A stretch of DNA of 46,288 bases from Bacillota bacterium (GCA_023393125.1 JAEWMQ010000082.1:1-46288); one strand, 5' to 3'; counted from the first letter of the stretch, positions 32,339-42,531 are shown. Program-made: numbers and translations. The notes: generated from the sequence alone by a model not told the origin.

Positions 32339-35086
32339 CTAGAGAGATTTAACCTTCCTTTGTAAATCATATAAAAGTTCTAACGCTTTAAATGGTGTTG
32401 TATTCATTAAGTCTACTTCCTTTAAAGCAGCAATGATCTCATGTTCATCTTGATCAAATAAATTAAGTTGCCCAAACTCATTTTGTTTTTCTCTATGGCT
32501 TTTGGAAGCTTTTTTAGGTATCATTTCTGCGTCATTTACCTGACAAGCTTCAACAGTCATTACCTTTTCTTTGACTGCATCCTTAACTAGATCTGCCTTC
32601 TCAGATAACTGATTAGAAGCCGCTAGCTCACTAGGAGCTATAATAACTTGCTTCTCACCACTATCAAGCTGTTTTAAAATGGCTTTTGCACGATCTAAAA
32701 CAGGTCCAGGAACCCCTGCTAATTTAGCCACTTGAATCCCATAGCTGTGATCTACACTACCTTTTACAATCTGATGAAGGAATATGATATCCTCTCCTAC
32801 TTCTTTAACAGCAATACAGTAGTTCTTTAGATTTGGCATAGTCTCTTCTAAAACAGTAAGTTCATGATAATGGGTAGCAAATAAAGTTTTTGCACCTATT
32901 TCACTAGTAATATGTTCAATGATAGACCAAGCAATACTTAATCCATCTAATGTACTAGTCCCTCGTCCAATCTCATCTAAAATGAGGAGACTGTTCTTAG
33001 TTGCATGATGCAAAATATTAGCCACTTCCATCATTTCCACCATAAAAGTACTTTGTCCTGATGCCAAATCATCTGAAGCCCCTACACGTGTAAAAATACG
33101 ATCAACAACACCAATAGTTGCTGCATCAGCTGGAACAAAGCTTCCTATTTGAGCCATTAAAACAATAAGGGCTACTTGACGCATATAAGTTGATTTCCCA
33201 GCCATATTGGGGCCTGTTAATAACATCATTTCTGCATGTTCTTTTTCTAAAACCACATCGTTGGCAATAAAGTGTTGTTCCCCTAGCATTTTTTCTACAA
33301 CTGGGTGACGACCTTTTTCAATATGAAGATCATAACCTGTTGTCATCTCTGGTTTCACATAACCATAGGTATCCGCTACATCTGCTAAAGAACAAAACAT
33401 ATCTAGGGCTGCAATTTGAGCTGAAGCTGTTAATAAACGTGGCATTTCTTTTAATACAGCTTCTCTTATTTCTGTAAATAATTGATACTCTAGTAAGTTA
33501 AGCTTATCATCTGCACCTAATACTTCTTCTTCTACTTTTTTCAGTTCTTCTGTAATATAACGTTCACAGTTAGAAAGTGTCTGCTTACGAATAAAATAAT
33601 CTGGTACTAAATGATTATAAGACTGTGTTACTTCTAAAAAGTAACCAAAAACTTTATTGTACTTTATTTTAAGATTCTTGATCCCTGTTTTTTCTTTTTC
33701 TTTAGCTTCTATTTCCATCAGCCAAGAAGCACCTTCGGTTTTTACCTGACGCAAATGATCAACTTCTTCATTATAGCCTGTTTGAATCATATTGCCTTCT
33801 CGAACAGAAATAGGTGCCTCCTCTATAAGCGCCTTATCAATTAACTGATACAAATCACTCATATCGTCTAACTGGCGATTAAGAGTTGTTAGTCCTGCTG
33901 CCTGACAATCTGCTAATAAGTTCTTAATGGTTGGAAGAACTTCTAGCGACTGCTTTAAAGCAATCATATCTTTAGCATTACAGGTACCAAATGAGACTTT
34001 ACTCATCAAACGCTCAATATCATAAATGTGATCTAAGGCTTCAAATAAATCTGCACGTAATAAAGGTGCTTCCTTTAGCTCTTTGGTGGCATCTAAACGA
34101 TGATTAATTTCTTCTGCATTAATAAGAGGTTGCTCAATACATTTTCGAATATAACGAGAACCCATAGCTGTTTTGGTGTGATCAAGTACCCATAAAAGTG
34201 AACCTTTTCTTCTTTTCTCACGTAAAGTTTCTGTTAATTCGAGATTACGTCTTGTGGCAATATCTAATAACATATATGCATCTACATTATAGATAGATAA
34301 GGTCTTTAAGTGAGATAAGTCTGTTTTTTGAGTTTCCTGTAAATAAGCAAGTAAGCTGGCTGTGGCTAGTGTTTCTACACCTTCCTCACTTAAACCAATT
34401 CCACCTAAAGATAAAATATTAAAATGTTTAAGTAGAATGCGCTGTGCTAAAGTAACATCTAATGTATGCTCTGGTGTTTGCTCCGTTAAGCAATTAAAAC
34501 GTGTGCGTATAAAATCTCGAATTTCATTATCTTGATAGAGAGCCTCTGACAATAAACACTCTACAGGTGCAACCTTGGCTAGTTCATCTAATAATTTACG
34601 CTTACTTTGCTCTCCTTGAATAGTTGTCGTGAGCCACTCACCTGTGGTTACATCGCAAATACTTAATCCATAGCTTCCTTCCATACCAACAATGCTAGTG
34701 ATATAGTTATTTTTACCTTCACTTACTGTGGCACCTTCTAAAATAGTACCAGGTGTTACAATACGAATAACACCACGTTTTACTAATCCTTTGGCCTTCT
34801 TAGGATCTTCAATTTGCTCACATATAGCTACTTTATAACCTTTTTCTACTAAACGTGAAATATAGGTTTCTGCGGAATGAAAAGGTACACCACACATCGG
34901 TGCCCTTTCCTCTAAACCACAGTCTTTTCCTGTTAAAGTAATTTCTAATTCTCTTGAACAAGTTTTAGCATCTTCAAAGAACATTTCATAAAAATCCCCT
35001 AGTCTGAAAAACAGCAAACAATCAGGGTTTTCTTCTTTTATTGTTAAATACTGCGCCATCATAGGCGTTACTTGTGTTTTTAACAT
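32339..35086 (-). CDS. mutS: DNA mismatch recognition protein MutS
   Basis: The 915-residue protein recognises mispaired bases and recruits MutL. The mismatch-binding F-x-E motif is in RLGDFYEMFFED near residue 33. The ATPase has Walker A (LTGPNMAGKSTYMRQ), Walker B (LLILDEIGRGTSTLDG) and the LFATHYHEL motif. The C-terminal stretch after about residue 800 is a variable linker, ending in a tetramerisation-like helix (PFKALELLYDLQRKVKSL). It begins two bases after the miaB stop, so translation is likely coupled. Confidence 0.97.
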   Translation of the reverse strand: MLKTQVTPMMAQYLTIKEENPDCLLFFRLGDFYEMFFEDAKTCSRELEITLTGKDCGLEERAPMCGVPFHSAETYISRLVEKGYKVAICEQIEDPKKAKGLVKRGVIRIVTPGTILEGATVSEGKNNYITSIVGMEGSYGLSICDVTTGEWLTTTIQGEQSKRKLLDELAKVAPVECLLSEALYQDNEIRDFIRTRFNCLTEQTPEHTLDVTLAQRILLKHFNILSLGGIGLSEEGVETLATASLLAYLQETQKTDLSHLKTLSIYNVDAYMLLDIATRRNLELTETLREKRRKGSLLWVLDHTKTAMGSRYIRKCIEQPLINAEEINHRLDATKELKEAPLLRADLFEALDHIYDIERLMSKVSFGTCNAKDMIALKQSLEVLPTIKNLLADCQAAGLTTLNRQLDDMSDLYQLIDKALIEEAPISVREGNMIQTGYNEEVDHLRQVKTEGASWLMEIEAKEKEKTGIKNLKIKYNKVFGYFLEVTQSYNHLVPDYFIRKQTLSNCERYITEELKKVEEEVLGADDKLNLLEYQLFTEIREAVLKEMPRLLTASAQIAALDMFCSLADVADTYGYVKPEMTTGYDLHIEKGRHPVVEKMLGEQHFIANDVVLEKEHAEMMLLTGPNMAGKSTYMRQVALIVLMAQIGSFVPADAATIGVVDRIFTRVGASDDLASGQSTFMVEMMEVANILHHATKNSLLILDEIGRGTSTLDGLSIAWSIIEHITSEIGAKTLFATHYHELTVLEETMPNLKNYCIAVKEVGEDIIFLHQIVKGSVDHSYGIQVAKLAGVPGPVLDRAKAILKQLDSGEKQVIIAPSELAASNQLSEKADLVKDAVKEKVMTVEACQVNDAEMIPKKASKSHREKQNEFGQLNLFDQDEHEIIAALKEVDLMNTTPFKALELLYDLQRKVKSL

Positions 35087-35088
35087 AT

Positions 35089-36501
35089 TTATCTCGCCAA
35101 CTCTCCAATTAAATAGTGGGTTTTATGATCCACAATATGAACTTTAACAAATTTACCAACATATTCTTTAGGTGCTGGTGTGTTTACTAAAAGTCCTGTA
35201 TCTGTACGTCCACTTAAAACATTATCATCTTGTTTACTTACTTCTTCAAAAAGTACTTCTACGGTTTGTCCAACATACTTATGAAGGGTAGCAGCAGATT
35301 GACTATTTACAAGCTCTATTAGCCTGTTAAAGCGTTCTTTTGTCACGTCTTCTGGCACTTGGTCTTCCATAGTAGCTGCTGGTGTTCCTGTACGTTTTGA
35401 ATAAATAAAAGTAAAGGCACTTGCATAATGTACTTTTTCTACAACTTCCATTGTATCTAAAAAGTCTTCTTCTGTTTCACCAGGGAAACCTACAATAATA
35501 TCTGTCGTTAGCTCTACTCTAGGAATAGCCTCTTTAATTTTCCTTGCTAATTCTAAGTAGCTTTCTTTCGTATAATGACGATTCATTTTCTTTAATAATT
35601 TAGTACTACCTGATTGGAAAGGTAAATGGACGCTTGGACAAATCTTCTCACAGCTTGCCATTACCTCAATCAGTTCATCACTTAAATCTTTTGGATGAGA
35701 TGTCATAAAACGAATACGTTTTAACCCTTCAATCTCATTGATTTGTTTTAAAAGCGCTGCAAAACTTATCGGTTCATCTAATGTTTTTCCATAAGAATTA
35801 ACATTTTGCCCTAAAAGCATAATCTCTTTAACACCTTCAGCTACTAATGTCTTAATTTCTGTAATAATATCTTCTGGCTTTCTACTACGTTCTCTACCTC
35901 TTACATAAGGAACAATACAGTAAGTACAGAAGTTATTGCAACCATACATAATATTAACGCAGGCTTTAAAGTCATACTTTCTAGAATCTGGCAAGTCTTC
36001 TACAATATCTTGATAAGAATCCCAAATATCAATGACATTTTGCTTTGTTTCTAAACGTGTTTGTAAAAGCTCTGGTAGCTTATAAATATTATACGTTCCA
36101 AAGATAATATCAATGAAATTAAACTTTTTCTTAAGTGTATCTAATACAATGTCTTGTTGCATCATACAACCACATAAGGCAATCATAAAGTTTGGATTTT
36201 TTCTTCTTCTTCCCTTAAGTGTTCCTAAACGTCCGTAAATTTTTAGCTCTGCATTTTCACGTACACAACAAGTATTGTAAATAATAAAATCTGCTTCTTC
36301 TTCATTTTCTGTTTTAGTGTAACCAATTTGCTCTAGCATACCTTCAATCTTTTCTGAATCCCTTGCATTCATTTGACAGCCAAAGGTTGAAATACAATAT
36401 TGAAGACCTTTCCCTTTAATGTGTTGTGCAAGTATATGGATAATCTCATTTTGGCGTTTTGCTTCTCTAGTTGAGACATTAATGACTTTTCTCTCGCTCA
36501 T
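35089..36501 (-). CDS. miaB: tRNA-2-methylthio-N6-dimethylallyladenosine synthase
   Basis: The 470-residue radical-SAM methylthiotransferase adds the 2-methylthio group to i6A37 in tRNA. The N-terminal UPF0004 domain has three cluster Cys (STFGCQMN, TCCVREN, LCGCM). The radical SAM cluster is CNNFCTYC, and a TRAM domain ends the protein (about residues 405-470). First gene of the run with mutS and, further on, miaA, which makes its substrate. The ATG follows AGGAGGAAAACG. Confidence 0.97.
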   Translation of the reverse strand: MSERKVINVSTREAKRQNEIIHILAQHIKGKGLQYCISTFGCQMNARDSEKIEGMLEQIGYTKTENEEEADFIIYNTCCVRENAELKIYGRLGTLKGRRRKNPNFMIALCGCMMQQDIVLDTLKKKFNFIDIIFGTYNIYKLPELLQTRLETKQNVIDIWDSYQDIVEDLPDSRKYDFKACVNIMYGCNNFCTYCIVPYVRGRERSRKPEDIITEIKTLVAEGVKEIMLLGQNVNSYGKTLDEPISFAALLKQINEIEGLKRIRFMTSHPKDLSDELIEVMASCEKICPSVHLPFQSGSTKLLKKMNRHYTKESYLELARKIKEAIPRVELTTDIIVGFPGETEEDFLDTMEVVEKVHYASAFTFIYSKRTGTPAATMEDQVPEDVTKERFNRLIELVNSQSAATLHKYVGQTVEVLFEEVSKQDDNVLSGRTDTGLLVNTPAPKEYVGKFVKVHIVDHKTHYLIGELAR

Positions 36502-36644
36502 GTCGTTTTCCTCCTAGCGCATTTTTACTAATCTTTGTTTCTTTCTCATTTTACATGATAAAACCACATCTTTCAATGTCTACCGGGTACTTATGACATA
36601 TAAAAACAAAAATTAGCACTGAAATTTAGCTAAAGCCTTACTCC

Positions 36645-37580
36645 TTATACTTTTATCAAACGATAAACAAAACACTCGTCTTCAAACTCACTATTCTCTT
36701 TAAATGCACCTAAAATTCTAAATCCTTCTTTTTTAAAATAGGTAATACAAGCTATTTTCTCCTCTATAGAAAGTTCTTCTAACTTCCCATAGAGGCTTAT
36801 AGTCATAGATTTGGTACCGGTCATTTCACTTAATAATTCATATAAGCTCTTTAGTTTAAACTGAGCTCCCTCTTCCACCCAACTTATTAAACCACAAAGT
36901 TGAATCAACACAGGATTTGTTCCCAAGTGAAGCACACAAGTGTTTGCAAGTACACTAAAATCGCTTTCTGTTTTTATATAAAGCTTATGTTTTTGGCATT
37001 CTTTATCTTGTCGTTCTTTTTCAAAAAACATAATAGAACTTACAGCATTATCAAATGATCTATTCAAATTAACACTGTAGTAAAATGCCTTACTAGAATC
37101 CTCTTCAATCAAAAAACGTATAAAAACAAAAGAAGGCCTATCTACCTTCTGATGATAATAAATAATGGATTCATAAACATTTAAAACATTATTATAGCTT
37201 TGTAGTTCCATCAGTAGCTTATTTATTAAAAAGTTCTTCATGCTTTTTCTTGCTAAAAGTTGCAGTTCACAATCTTGATTACCAAAAGAACATATTTCTC
37301 TATACTCTCTGGTTTCTTGAGTAAAATGCTTTAAATAAGTAAATCCTTCTAAATTTTCCTGATTACTTCCCCAAGAAAAACCGTCTAAATATAAAGTCCT
37401 TTTGTAATTAAAATTCAATAATTTCATTTGTTCTACTTGGTCAATTAGCTCAGCATATTGCTTTTTTAAATACTCTCTTGCTTTTTTTAAATGCTCAATT
37501 TCATCCTCTATTTGTATAAGCATTTCATAAGGACATTTTCCTATTTTCTTTTTGATATAGCAACCTACTAACCTATGCAT
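36645..37580 (-). CDS. Unknown protein with N-terminal coiled coil
   Basis: I do not recognise this 311-residue soluble protein. Residues about 20-55 (MLIQIEDEIEHLKKAREY and on to LIDQVEQMKLL) form a coiled coil. The middle has a Cys-bearing segment (EICSFGNQDCELQLL). The last 40 residues (IACITYFKKEGFRILGAF, then ECFVYRLIKV) resemble the end of a GNAT acetyltransferase, but the acetyl-CoA loop is not visible. The ribosome site is weak (GAAGAGAA) and an internal ATG (MLIQIE) is an alternative start. It lies 143 bases upstream of miaB and is probably transcribed separately. Confidence 0.55.
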   Translation of the reverse strand: MHRLVGCYIKKKIGKCPYEMLIQIEDEIEHLKKAREYLKKQYAELIDQVEQMKLLNFNYKRTLYLDGFSWGSNQENLEGFTYLKHFTQETREYREICSFGNQDCELQLLARKSMKNFLINKLLMELQSYNNVLNVYESIIYYHQKVDRPSFVFIRFLIEEDSSKAFYYSVNLNRSFDNAVSSIMFFEKERQDKECQKHKLYIKTESDFSVLANTCVLHLGTNPVLIQLCGLISWVEEGAQFKLKSLYELLSEMTGTKSMTISLYGKLEELSIEEKIACITYFKKEGFRILGAFKENSEFEDECFVYRLIKV

Positions 37581-37804
37581 TTCTCTTCATCAGCTCCATT
37601 ATCTACTCTGTTTATTGTATGAAGCTTTTATAGGCATTTATGACCTACTCCAATAGCAATTGCTTTACAGTATAGATCACAAGAATCTTTGAAAACTGTC
37701 ACTTTGCTCAATTTCTATTTGGCCTAGTTATCAAACGAGAAGGATTTCCGCAGTATTATAACCGACATGAAGATATTTCTATTCTACAATCTCTTTTAAA
37801 AAAT

Positions 37805-37828
37805 AAATAGAGTGCCTAGGCACTCTAC
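37805..37828 (-). terminator. Palindromic terminator of the MATE gene
   Basis: TAGAGTGCCTAGGCACTCTA (37809-37828) is a perfect 20-base palindrome directly next to the stop codon of the MATE gene, followed on the minus strand by TTTATTTTTTAAAAG. It is probably a terminator. Confidence 0.65.
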
Positions 37829-39229
37829 TTATTTTCTTATTTTCCAAAAACGTAGTTGATTTTGCTTACAAATATCTCTAATGACTATACCTGCTACAAT
37901 CACTGCCATTATCCCTACTAAAATATTACTTACCATCATCACAATACCTACACTCTGGCTACCGATTTGAGTAAACTTCTGTAATCCCCATAAAATCGGA
38001 ATACGAAATACAAATACTCTGCAGAAGTTAATGAGTAACGTCAGCTTAGTATATCCAAAACCATAAAGCAAAGCCATAACAGCAGCATTCATACCCAAAG
38101 GTATAGCACCAAATGCTTCAAAACTATAAACCTCTTCAATCAGTTGACGAAATATCAAGTCATCACCTGCGAAAAGTGTACTTAAAATATGTAAAAACCC
38201 CGTAGTTAAACCATAGCCTATACATCCCATAATCGTATTAATAATAAATATTTTTTTAAATGCATCTAGAGCACGCTCTATTTGATGAGCGCCTATATTT
38301 TGACTAATAACCGCAGCTCCTCCTTCTTGGAAGCCGTTTTGAGGGTTTGTCGTTAGTCCTCCTAAGTTGTTTGAGATGCCTAGTGCCCCAACTGTTAAAA
38401 CACCATAGGCAGTACTCATAGAGTTAATAACGACTTTTCCAAATTGAAAAGCAACTTTTTCAATAATAACCGGTATAGAAAGGCTTACCATAGGTGCTGT
38501 TACCTTCCCTTTGAAAGTAATACGCTTAATAGAAAAGCTAAAAATACTACGACTATCTAGCATATGATACATTGCACATGCGAACATAATCACTTGTGAT
38601 ATCAAAGTTGCTACTGCGATCATTGTAATCCCTGATTTAAGTACATAGATAAAAAATGCGGTTAATATTAACTTAGTGATAATTACAATAAAATTTAAAT
38701 ATAAGATACGTGTTGAATTACCCCTAGCTCTTTCAATAGCTATGTAAACATTATTAAAAAAGCTAACAACCATGCCTATTAATTCAATTCTAAAGTACTG
38801 ACTTCCTATGCTAATAAGTTCATCTGGTGTATTAGCTAGCCTTAAAAGAGGTGTTGTAAAAGGCAAAATAAAGAATAGAACGCCTAAACCTAGTATCCCA
38901 CACAAACCAAATAAACTACTTACCCTTGCTTTGACTAAATCATAGTCTCCTGCTCCATAAGCTTCACTTATTTTTAAGCTTGCACCTACAGCTAACCCTC
39001 CCCCTACAGCTGTCAACATTAAATTAATTTGAGATAAATATGCAACTGCCGAAACAGATTCTCCGCTAATATGAGAAGCCATCATTGAATCTAATATCTT
39101 AAAAATCTGATTCAAACTTTGATAAAGTGCTAGTGGTGTACAAATATGAAAAATGACATGCCACATATTTCCAGACAAAGCAAAATCTCTAAATTTTTTA
39201 TCCTTAGTAGATAGTTTTGATTCTCCCAT
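37829..39229 (-). CDS. MATE family efflux transporter
   Basis: The roughly 466-residue protein has about 12 membrane segments in two MatE repeats. Visible family features are the first helix region (IFHICTPLALYQSLNQIFKI, DSMMASHISG, VSAVAYLSQ) and the second repeat starting SIPVIIEKVAFQFGKVV. MATE pumps expel cationic drugs or metabolites using Na+ or H+. I prefer the ATG at 39229 (GAAGGGAAC upstream) to one at 39247. No regulator is adjacent, so the substrate is unknown. It has its own terminators on both sides. Confidence 0.87.
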   Translation of the reverse strand: MGESKLSTKDKKFRDFALSGNMWHVIFHICTPLALYQSLNQIFKILDSMMASHISGESVSAVAYLSQINLMLTAVGGGLAVGASLKISEAYGAGDYDLVKARVSSLFGLCGILGLGVLFFILPFTTPLLRLANTPDELISIGSQYFRIELIGMVVSFFNNVYIAIERARGNSTRILYLNFIVIITKLILTAFFIYVLKSGITMIAVATLISQVIMFACAMYHMLDSRSIFSFSIKRITFKGKVTAPMVSLSIPVIIEKVAFQFGKVVINSMSTAYGVLTVGALGISNNLGGLTTNPQNGFQEGGAAVISQNIGAHQIERALDAFKKIFIINTIMGCIGYGLTTGFLHILSTLFAGDDLIFRQLIEEVYSFEAFGAIPLGMNAAVMALLYGFGYTKLTLLINFCRVFVFRIPILWGLQKFTQIGSQSVGIVMMVSNILVGIMAVIVAGIVIRDICKQNQLRFWKIRK

Positions 39230-39370
39230 TTTGTTCCCTTCTTTCAAGTAATCATTTTGCCTTACTGAAGCTTATTCTAACTGAAACCCCCTTTGTATTG
39301 AAGTACTTTAACTAACTAATATCAATTTTTGTTGAAATCATTATAACTTTAGACTATTTTTATCGAAAAC

Positions 39371-39424
39371 AATACAAAAAAGAAGCAAACAAGTCGCTTT
39401 CACTTGCTTGCTTCTTTTTGTATT
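39371..39424. terminator. Terminator of the cytidylate kinase-like gene
   Basis: AATACAAAAAAGAAGCAAAC (from 39371, arm to 39394) pairs with the arm ACTTGCTTGCTTC to TATT (39402-39424), about 22 bp. A and T runs at its base let it work on both strands; the minus-strand gene at 39438 ends 14 bases away. Confidence 0.8.
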
Positions 39425-39437
39425 AAAATGATTATTA

Positions 39438-40061
39438 TTACTCTGGACATTTAATATCAATATAGGCCTTTACTAGATCTACACATTGCTGATGACTTAA
39501 TTTACTACTATTAATACATAAATCATAATTAGCTGCATCATTCCATTCTTTCCCTGTAAAGTAGCGATAATACGCAGCTCTTCTCTTATCTGTCATCTCT
39601 ATAAAATTTTTAACATTCTTCTTTGGACAAATCTTCATTTGCTCTACTGTTTTAATACATTCTTCCAAAGGTGCATGTACATAAAGCTTAATGACATTAT
39701 CCATATCTTTTAAGATATAATCTGCACAACGACCGATAATCACACATGATTCCTTTTCTGCTAACTGCTTAATCATTTTAGCTTGATAATTAAATAAATT
39801 CTCATTAGAAATAAAATCATCTCGATCTGGAGGAATAATTTCCCCCTTATATACATTTTTAGCAACATTAAATAATAGATTATTCTTAACCTTTTCATCT
39901 GCATTAGCAAAAAGGGCTTCATTAATACCACTTTCATCAGAAGCTAATCTTAATAGTTGACGATCATAAAAACTAATCCCCAGTTCATCAGCTAGCAATT
40001 TTCCTATTACACGTCCACCACTACCATAACCTCTAGCAATTGTAATTACAAAATGTTTCAT
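39438..40061 (-). CDS. Cytidylate kinase-like protein
   Basis: The 207-residue P-loop protein belongs to the cytidylate kinase-like family. The nucleotide-binding loop is IARGYGSGGRVIGKLLAD, followed by FYDRQLLRLASDESG. It also has CVIIGRCADYIL and the lid-like RRAAYYRYFTGKEWNDAANY and DLCINSS motifs. It differs from true Cmk (about 220 residues) in sequence. Proteins of this group are common in clostridia and the real substrate is untested. The ATG follows GGGGG. It diverges from the sensor kinase gene. Confidence 0.85.
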   Translation of the reverse strand: MKHFVITIARGYGSGGRVIGKLLADELGISFYDRQLLRLASDESGINEALFANADEKVKNNLLFNVAKNVYKGEIIPPDRDDFISNENLFNYQAKMIKQLAEKESCVIIGRCADYILKDMDNVIKLYVHAPLEECIKTVEQMKICPKKNVKNFIEMTDKRRAAYYRYFTGKEWNDAANYDLCINSSKLSHQQCVDLVKAYIDIKCPE

Positions 40062-40183
40062 GACTAATCCCCCATTTATTAACTTTTGGATTTTTCAAAC
40101 ATATATTGTTTAAACTAATTATAAATCCTTTATAGATAGAAAACAAGATTTGCCTGCTCAAATAACGTGTTTATTGATTAGTT

Positions 40184-40212
40184 TTGGCTTTTTATAAATT
40201 ATATAGTATAAT
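40184..40212 (+). promoter_or_regulatory. Promoter of the two-component operon
   Basis: TTGGCT (40184-40189), 17 bases, TATAAT (40207-40212). The -10 is perfect and the -35 has two changes. It lies 74 bases upstream of the sensor kinase start. Confidence 0.6.
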
Positions 40213-40285
40213 AAAGGATGTATTTACCTAAAGTAAAATATCAAATTATAAGAACTGTAGATTGCATACAGAGGAAGGATTTTAT

Positions 40286-41824
40286 ATGAGTGTTCTGAGT
40301 AATAGTATCAAAACATTTGGTCTCTTAGTGGGTGCTACGATTCTAGCTTATCTTTATACTATGGTAACTGCAAATCATACAAATGTAGCTATTATCTATA
40401 TTCTAGCTATTTTTTTAATTGCACGGTTTACATCTGGGTACATTTGGGGTATATTAGCTTCTATCATCGGTGTTGTTGGAGTCAACTACTTTTTTACATA
40501 TCCTTTTTTACAAATTGACTTTACAATAAATGGCTATCCTACTACATTCTTAGGTTTACTGACTATTGCTTTTATTACAAGTGGTATGACAGCACATATT
40601 ACAGAACGTAATAAAATTATTTCTGAACGTGAAGAAATGACCCATAAACTTAATTATATTAATAACCAACTTTTAATTAGCGATCATGTGGATCAGATTA
40701 TTGAACTTACCTTAAATACAGTAATAGATTTTACTAAGACCTCTGTTATTTTTCATAAGTCCGATCCTTTAAAAAAATTAGACTATGTAGAAAAGCTTTA
40801 TTCTACCGAGGATGCTGATATGCTAACAACACCACATGAAATGGAAAGAGCACATTGGGCCTTTTCTAAAGTTCAAACTTCAGACTTATCAGAGTCAGAT
40901 ATCACCTTCGATAGTAGCCTCTATCTTCCACTTGTTTCTCATGAACGTATATGGGGAGTAATTGGTATTTATCAATTTTCCTCAACTCTATATAGAAATA
41001 ATACATTGACATTATTAAAGCTTATGCTTACTCAAGTAGCCATGGCTATTGAACGTCAACATTTAGTGGATGAACATCATCAGCTAACTTTAGAAACAGA
41101 AAAAGAAAAAATGAGAGCCAATTTACTTCGCGCCGTATCCCATGATTTGCGTACGCCATTAACAGGCATTATCGGTGCTGGAGCAACTTATTTAGAAAAT
41201 AAAACTTACTTAAACGATGAAGAACAAGACGACTTAGTTAAACATATCCTTGAAGATGCCAATTGGCTTCTTCATATGGTAGAAAATCTCTTATCCATTA
41301 CGCGTATTAAAGAGGGGCAAGTAAAAGTTAATAAAACCCCTGAACTATTGGAAGAAGTAGTTTCTGAAGCTATATTAAGATTAAAAAAACGCTACCCTAA
41401 AAGTAATGTTAATGTTAAGGTTCCTGATACTTTTTTAATGATTCCTATGGATGCCACACTTATTGAACAAGTTATCCTTAACTTACTAGAGAATGCTCTC
41501 AAATACTCGTATAGTAAAGAACCTATTGAACTTATTGTAACAGATGATATAACTCATGTAACTTTTAGAATTATTGATCATGGTGTAGGGCTGGCTCAAG
41601 AACAGCTAGATGGCATTTTTGATGGAAATGCACTAAACCCCAAAGCTAAAAGTGATGCTTCTAAAGGTATGGGAATAGGTTTATCTATTTGTAAAACCAT
41701 AGTTTGTGCTCATGGTGGAAAAATATCTGCTCAAAATTGTATTGATGGTGGTGCTGAGTTTAGTTTTACATTACCAAGTCAAGGAGGAAGTATTCATGAA
41801 CAAAACGTCTATACTCATTATTGA
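40286..41824 (+). CDS. Sensor histidine kinase with KdpD-type membrane domain
   Basis: I choose the ATG at 40286 (GAGGAAGG seven bases upstream), giving 512 residues. It starts with a four-helix DUF4118 membrane domain (about residues 8-105, with VNYFFTYPF), as in KdpD, but lacks the cytosolic KdpD/Usp domains that precede it in full KdpD (about 900 residues). A GAF-like region follows (about residues 125-260). The kinase core has AVSHDLRTPLTGI (His phospho-acceptor), NLLENALKYS, DHGVGLA and GMGIGLSICK. It overlaps the response regulator gene by 29 bases, so the two are translated together. No kdpFABC genes are in the window. The signal may be K+ or turgor, by analogy only. Confidence 0.86.
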   Translation: MSVLSNSIKTFGLLVGATILAYLYTMVTANHTNVAIIYILAIFLIARFTSGYIWGILASIIGVVGVNYFFTYPFLQIDFTINGYPTTFLGLLTIAFITSGMTAHITERNKIISEREEMTHKLNYINNQLLISDHVDQIIELTLNTVIDFTKTSVIFHKSDPLKKLDYVEKLYSTEDADMLTTPHEMERAHWAFSKVQTSDLSESDITFDSSLYLPLVSHERIWGVIGIYQFSSTLYRNNTLTLLKLMLTQVAMAIERQHLVDEHHQLTLETEKEKMRANLLRAVSHDLRTPLTGIIGAGATYLENKTYLNDEEQDDLVKHILEDANWLLHMVENLLSITRIKEGQVKVNKTPELLEEVVSEAILRLKKRYPKSNVNVKVPDTFLMIPMDATLIEQVILNLLENALKYSYSKEPIELIVTDDITHVTFRIIDHGVGLAQEQLDGIFDGNALNPKAKSDASKGMGIGLSICKTIVCAHGGKISAQNCIDGGAEFSFTLPSQGGSIHEQNVYTHY

Positions 41825-42509
41825 AGATGAACAAAACATTTGTAATTTTATTGCTACAACTCTTAATGCTAATGAATATAAAACATTAAGATGTCAAACT
41901 GGTAGGGAGGCTCTAGCTATTATACCATCACACTGCCCTGATCTTATCTTACTCGATCTAGGATTACCCGATATGGATGGATTAGAGGTATTAACATCTG
42001 TGCGCCAATGGTCTTCTACACCTATTATTGTCATTTCAGCCAGATCCCAAGAAGCAGAAAAAGTTCAGGCTCTGGATCTAGGAGCAGATGACTATATCAC
42101 CAAACCTTTTGGAACTTCTGAACTTTTAGCAAGAATACGTACAGCTATTCGCCATAGTCTAAAAATTAGTAAGGCTACTCAGGGTAGCAACATTTTCAAA
42201 GCTAGTGATTTAACGATAGATTATGATAAACACATGTTACTGGTAGGAGATGAAAAAGTTCATTTAACACAGATTGAATTTAAGCTTATTTCTCTTTTAG
42301 CCCAACACGCAGGCAAGGTACTGACGTATGATTATATGATTAAAAAAATCTGGGGACCTTATGCAGGTAGTAATAATCAAATTTTACGTGTTAATATGGC
42401 TAATATTCGAAGAAAAATTGAGCAAAATCCAGGTGATCCTAAGTACATTTTTACAGAAGTCGGAATTGGTTACCGCATGATAGAAGAAGAAGGAGAAAGC
42501 ACACATTAA
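41796..42509 (+). CDS. OmpR-family response regulator, KdpE-like
   Basis: The ATG at 41796 has AAGGAGG upstream and begins MNKTSILIIEDEQ, the true start of a receiver; an upstream ATG at 41706 lies inside the kinase gene. The 237-residue protein has a receiver (acidic pair ED at the first strand, phospho-Asp in LILLDLGLPDMDG, Lys in TKPFG) and a C-terminal winged helix (about residues 140-232, ending GIGYRM). It resembles KdpE. Its target genes cannot be told here; no kdp operon follows. The terminator overlaps its stop codon. Confidence 0.88.
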   Translation: MNKTSILIIEDEQNICNFIATTLNANEYKTLRCQTGREALAIIPSHCPDLILLDLGLPDMDGLEVLTSVRQWSSTPIIVISARSQEAEKVQALDLGADDYITKPFGTSELLARIRTAIRHSLKISKATQGSNIFKASDLTIDYDKHMLLVGDEKVHLTQIEFKLISLLAQHAGKVLTYDYMIKKIWGPYAGSNNQILRVNMANIRRKIEQNPGDPKYIFTEVGIGYRMIEEEGESTH

Positions 42510-42531
42510 CATTGTGCTTCTCCTTCTTTTT
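42487..42531 (+). terminator. Terminator overlapping the response regulator stop codon
   Basis: AAGAAGGAGAAAGCACA (42487-42503) pairs with the arm TGTGCTTCTCCTTCTT (42513-42528) with one bulged A, followed by TTTC. The stop codon TAA (42507-42509) is in the loop. Confidence 0.8.
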
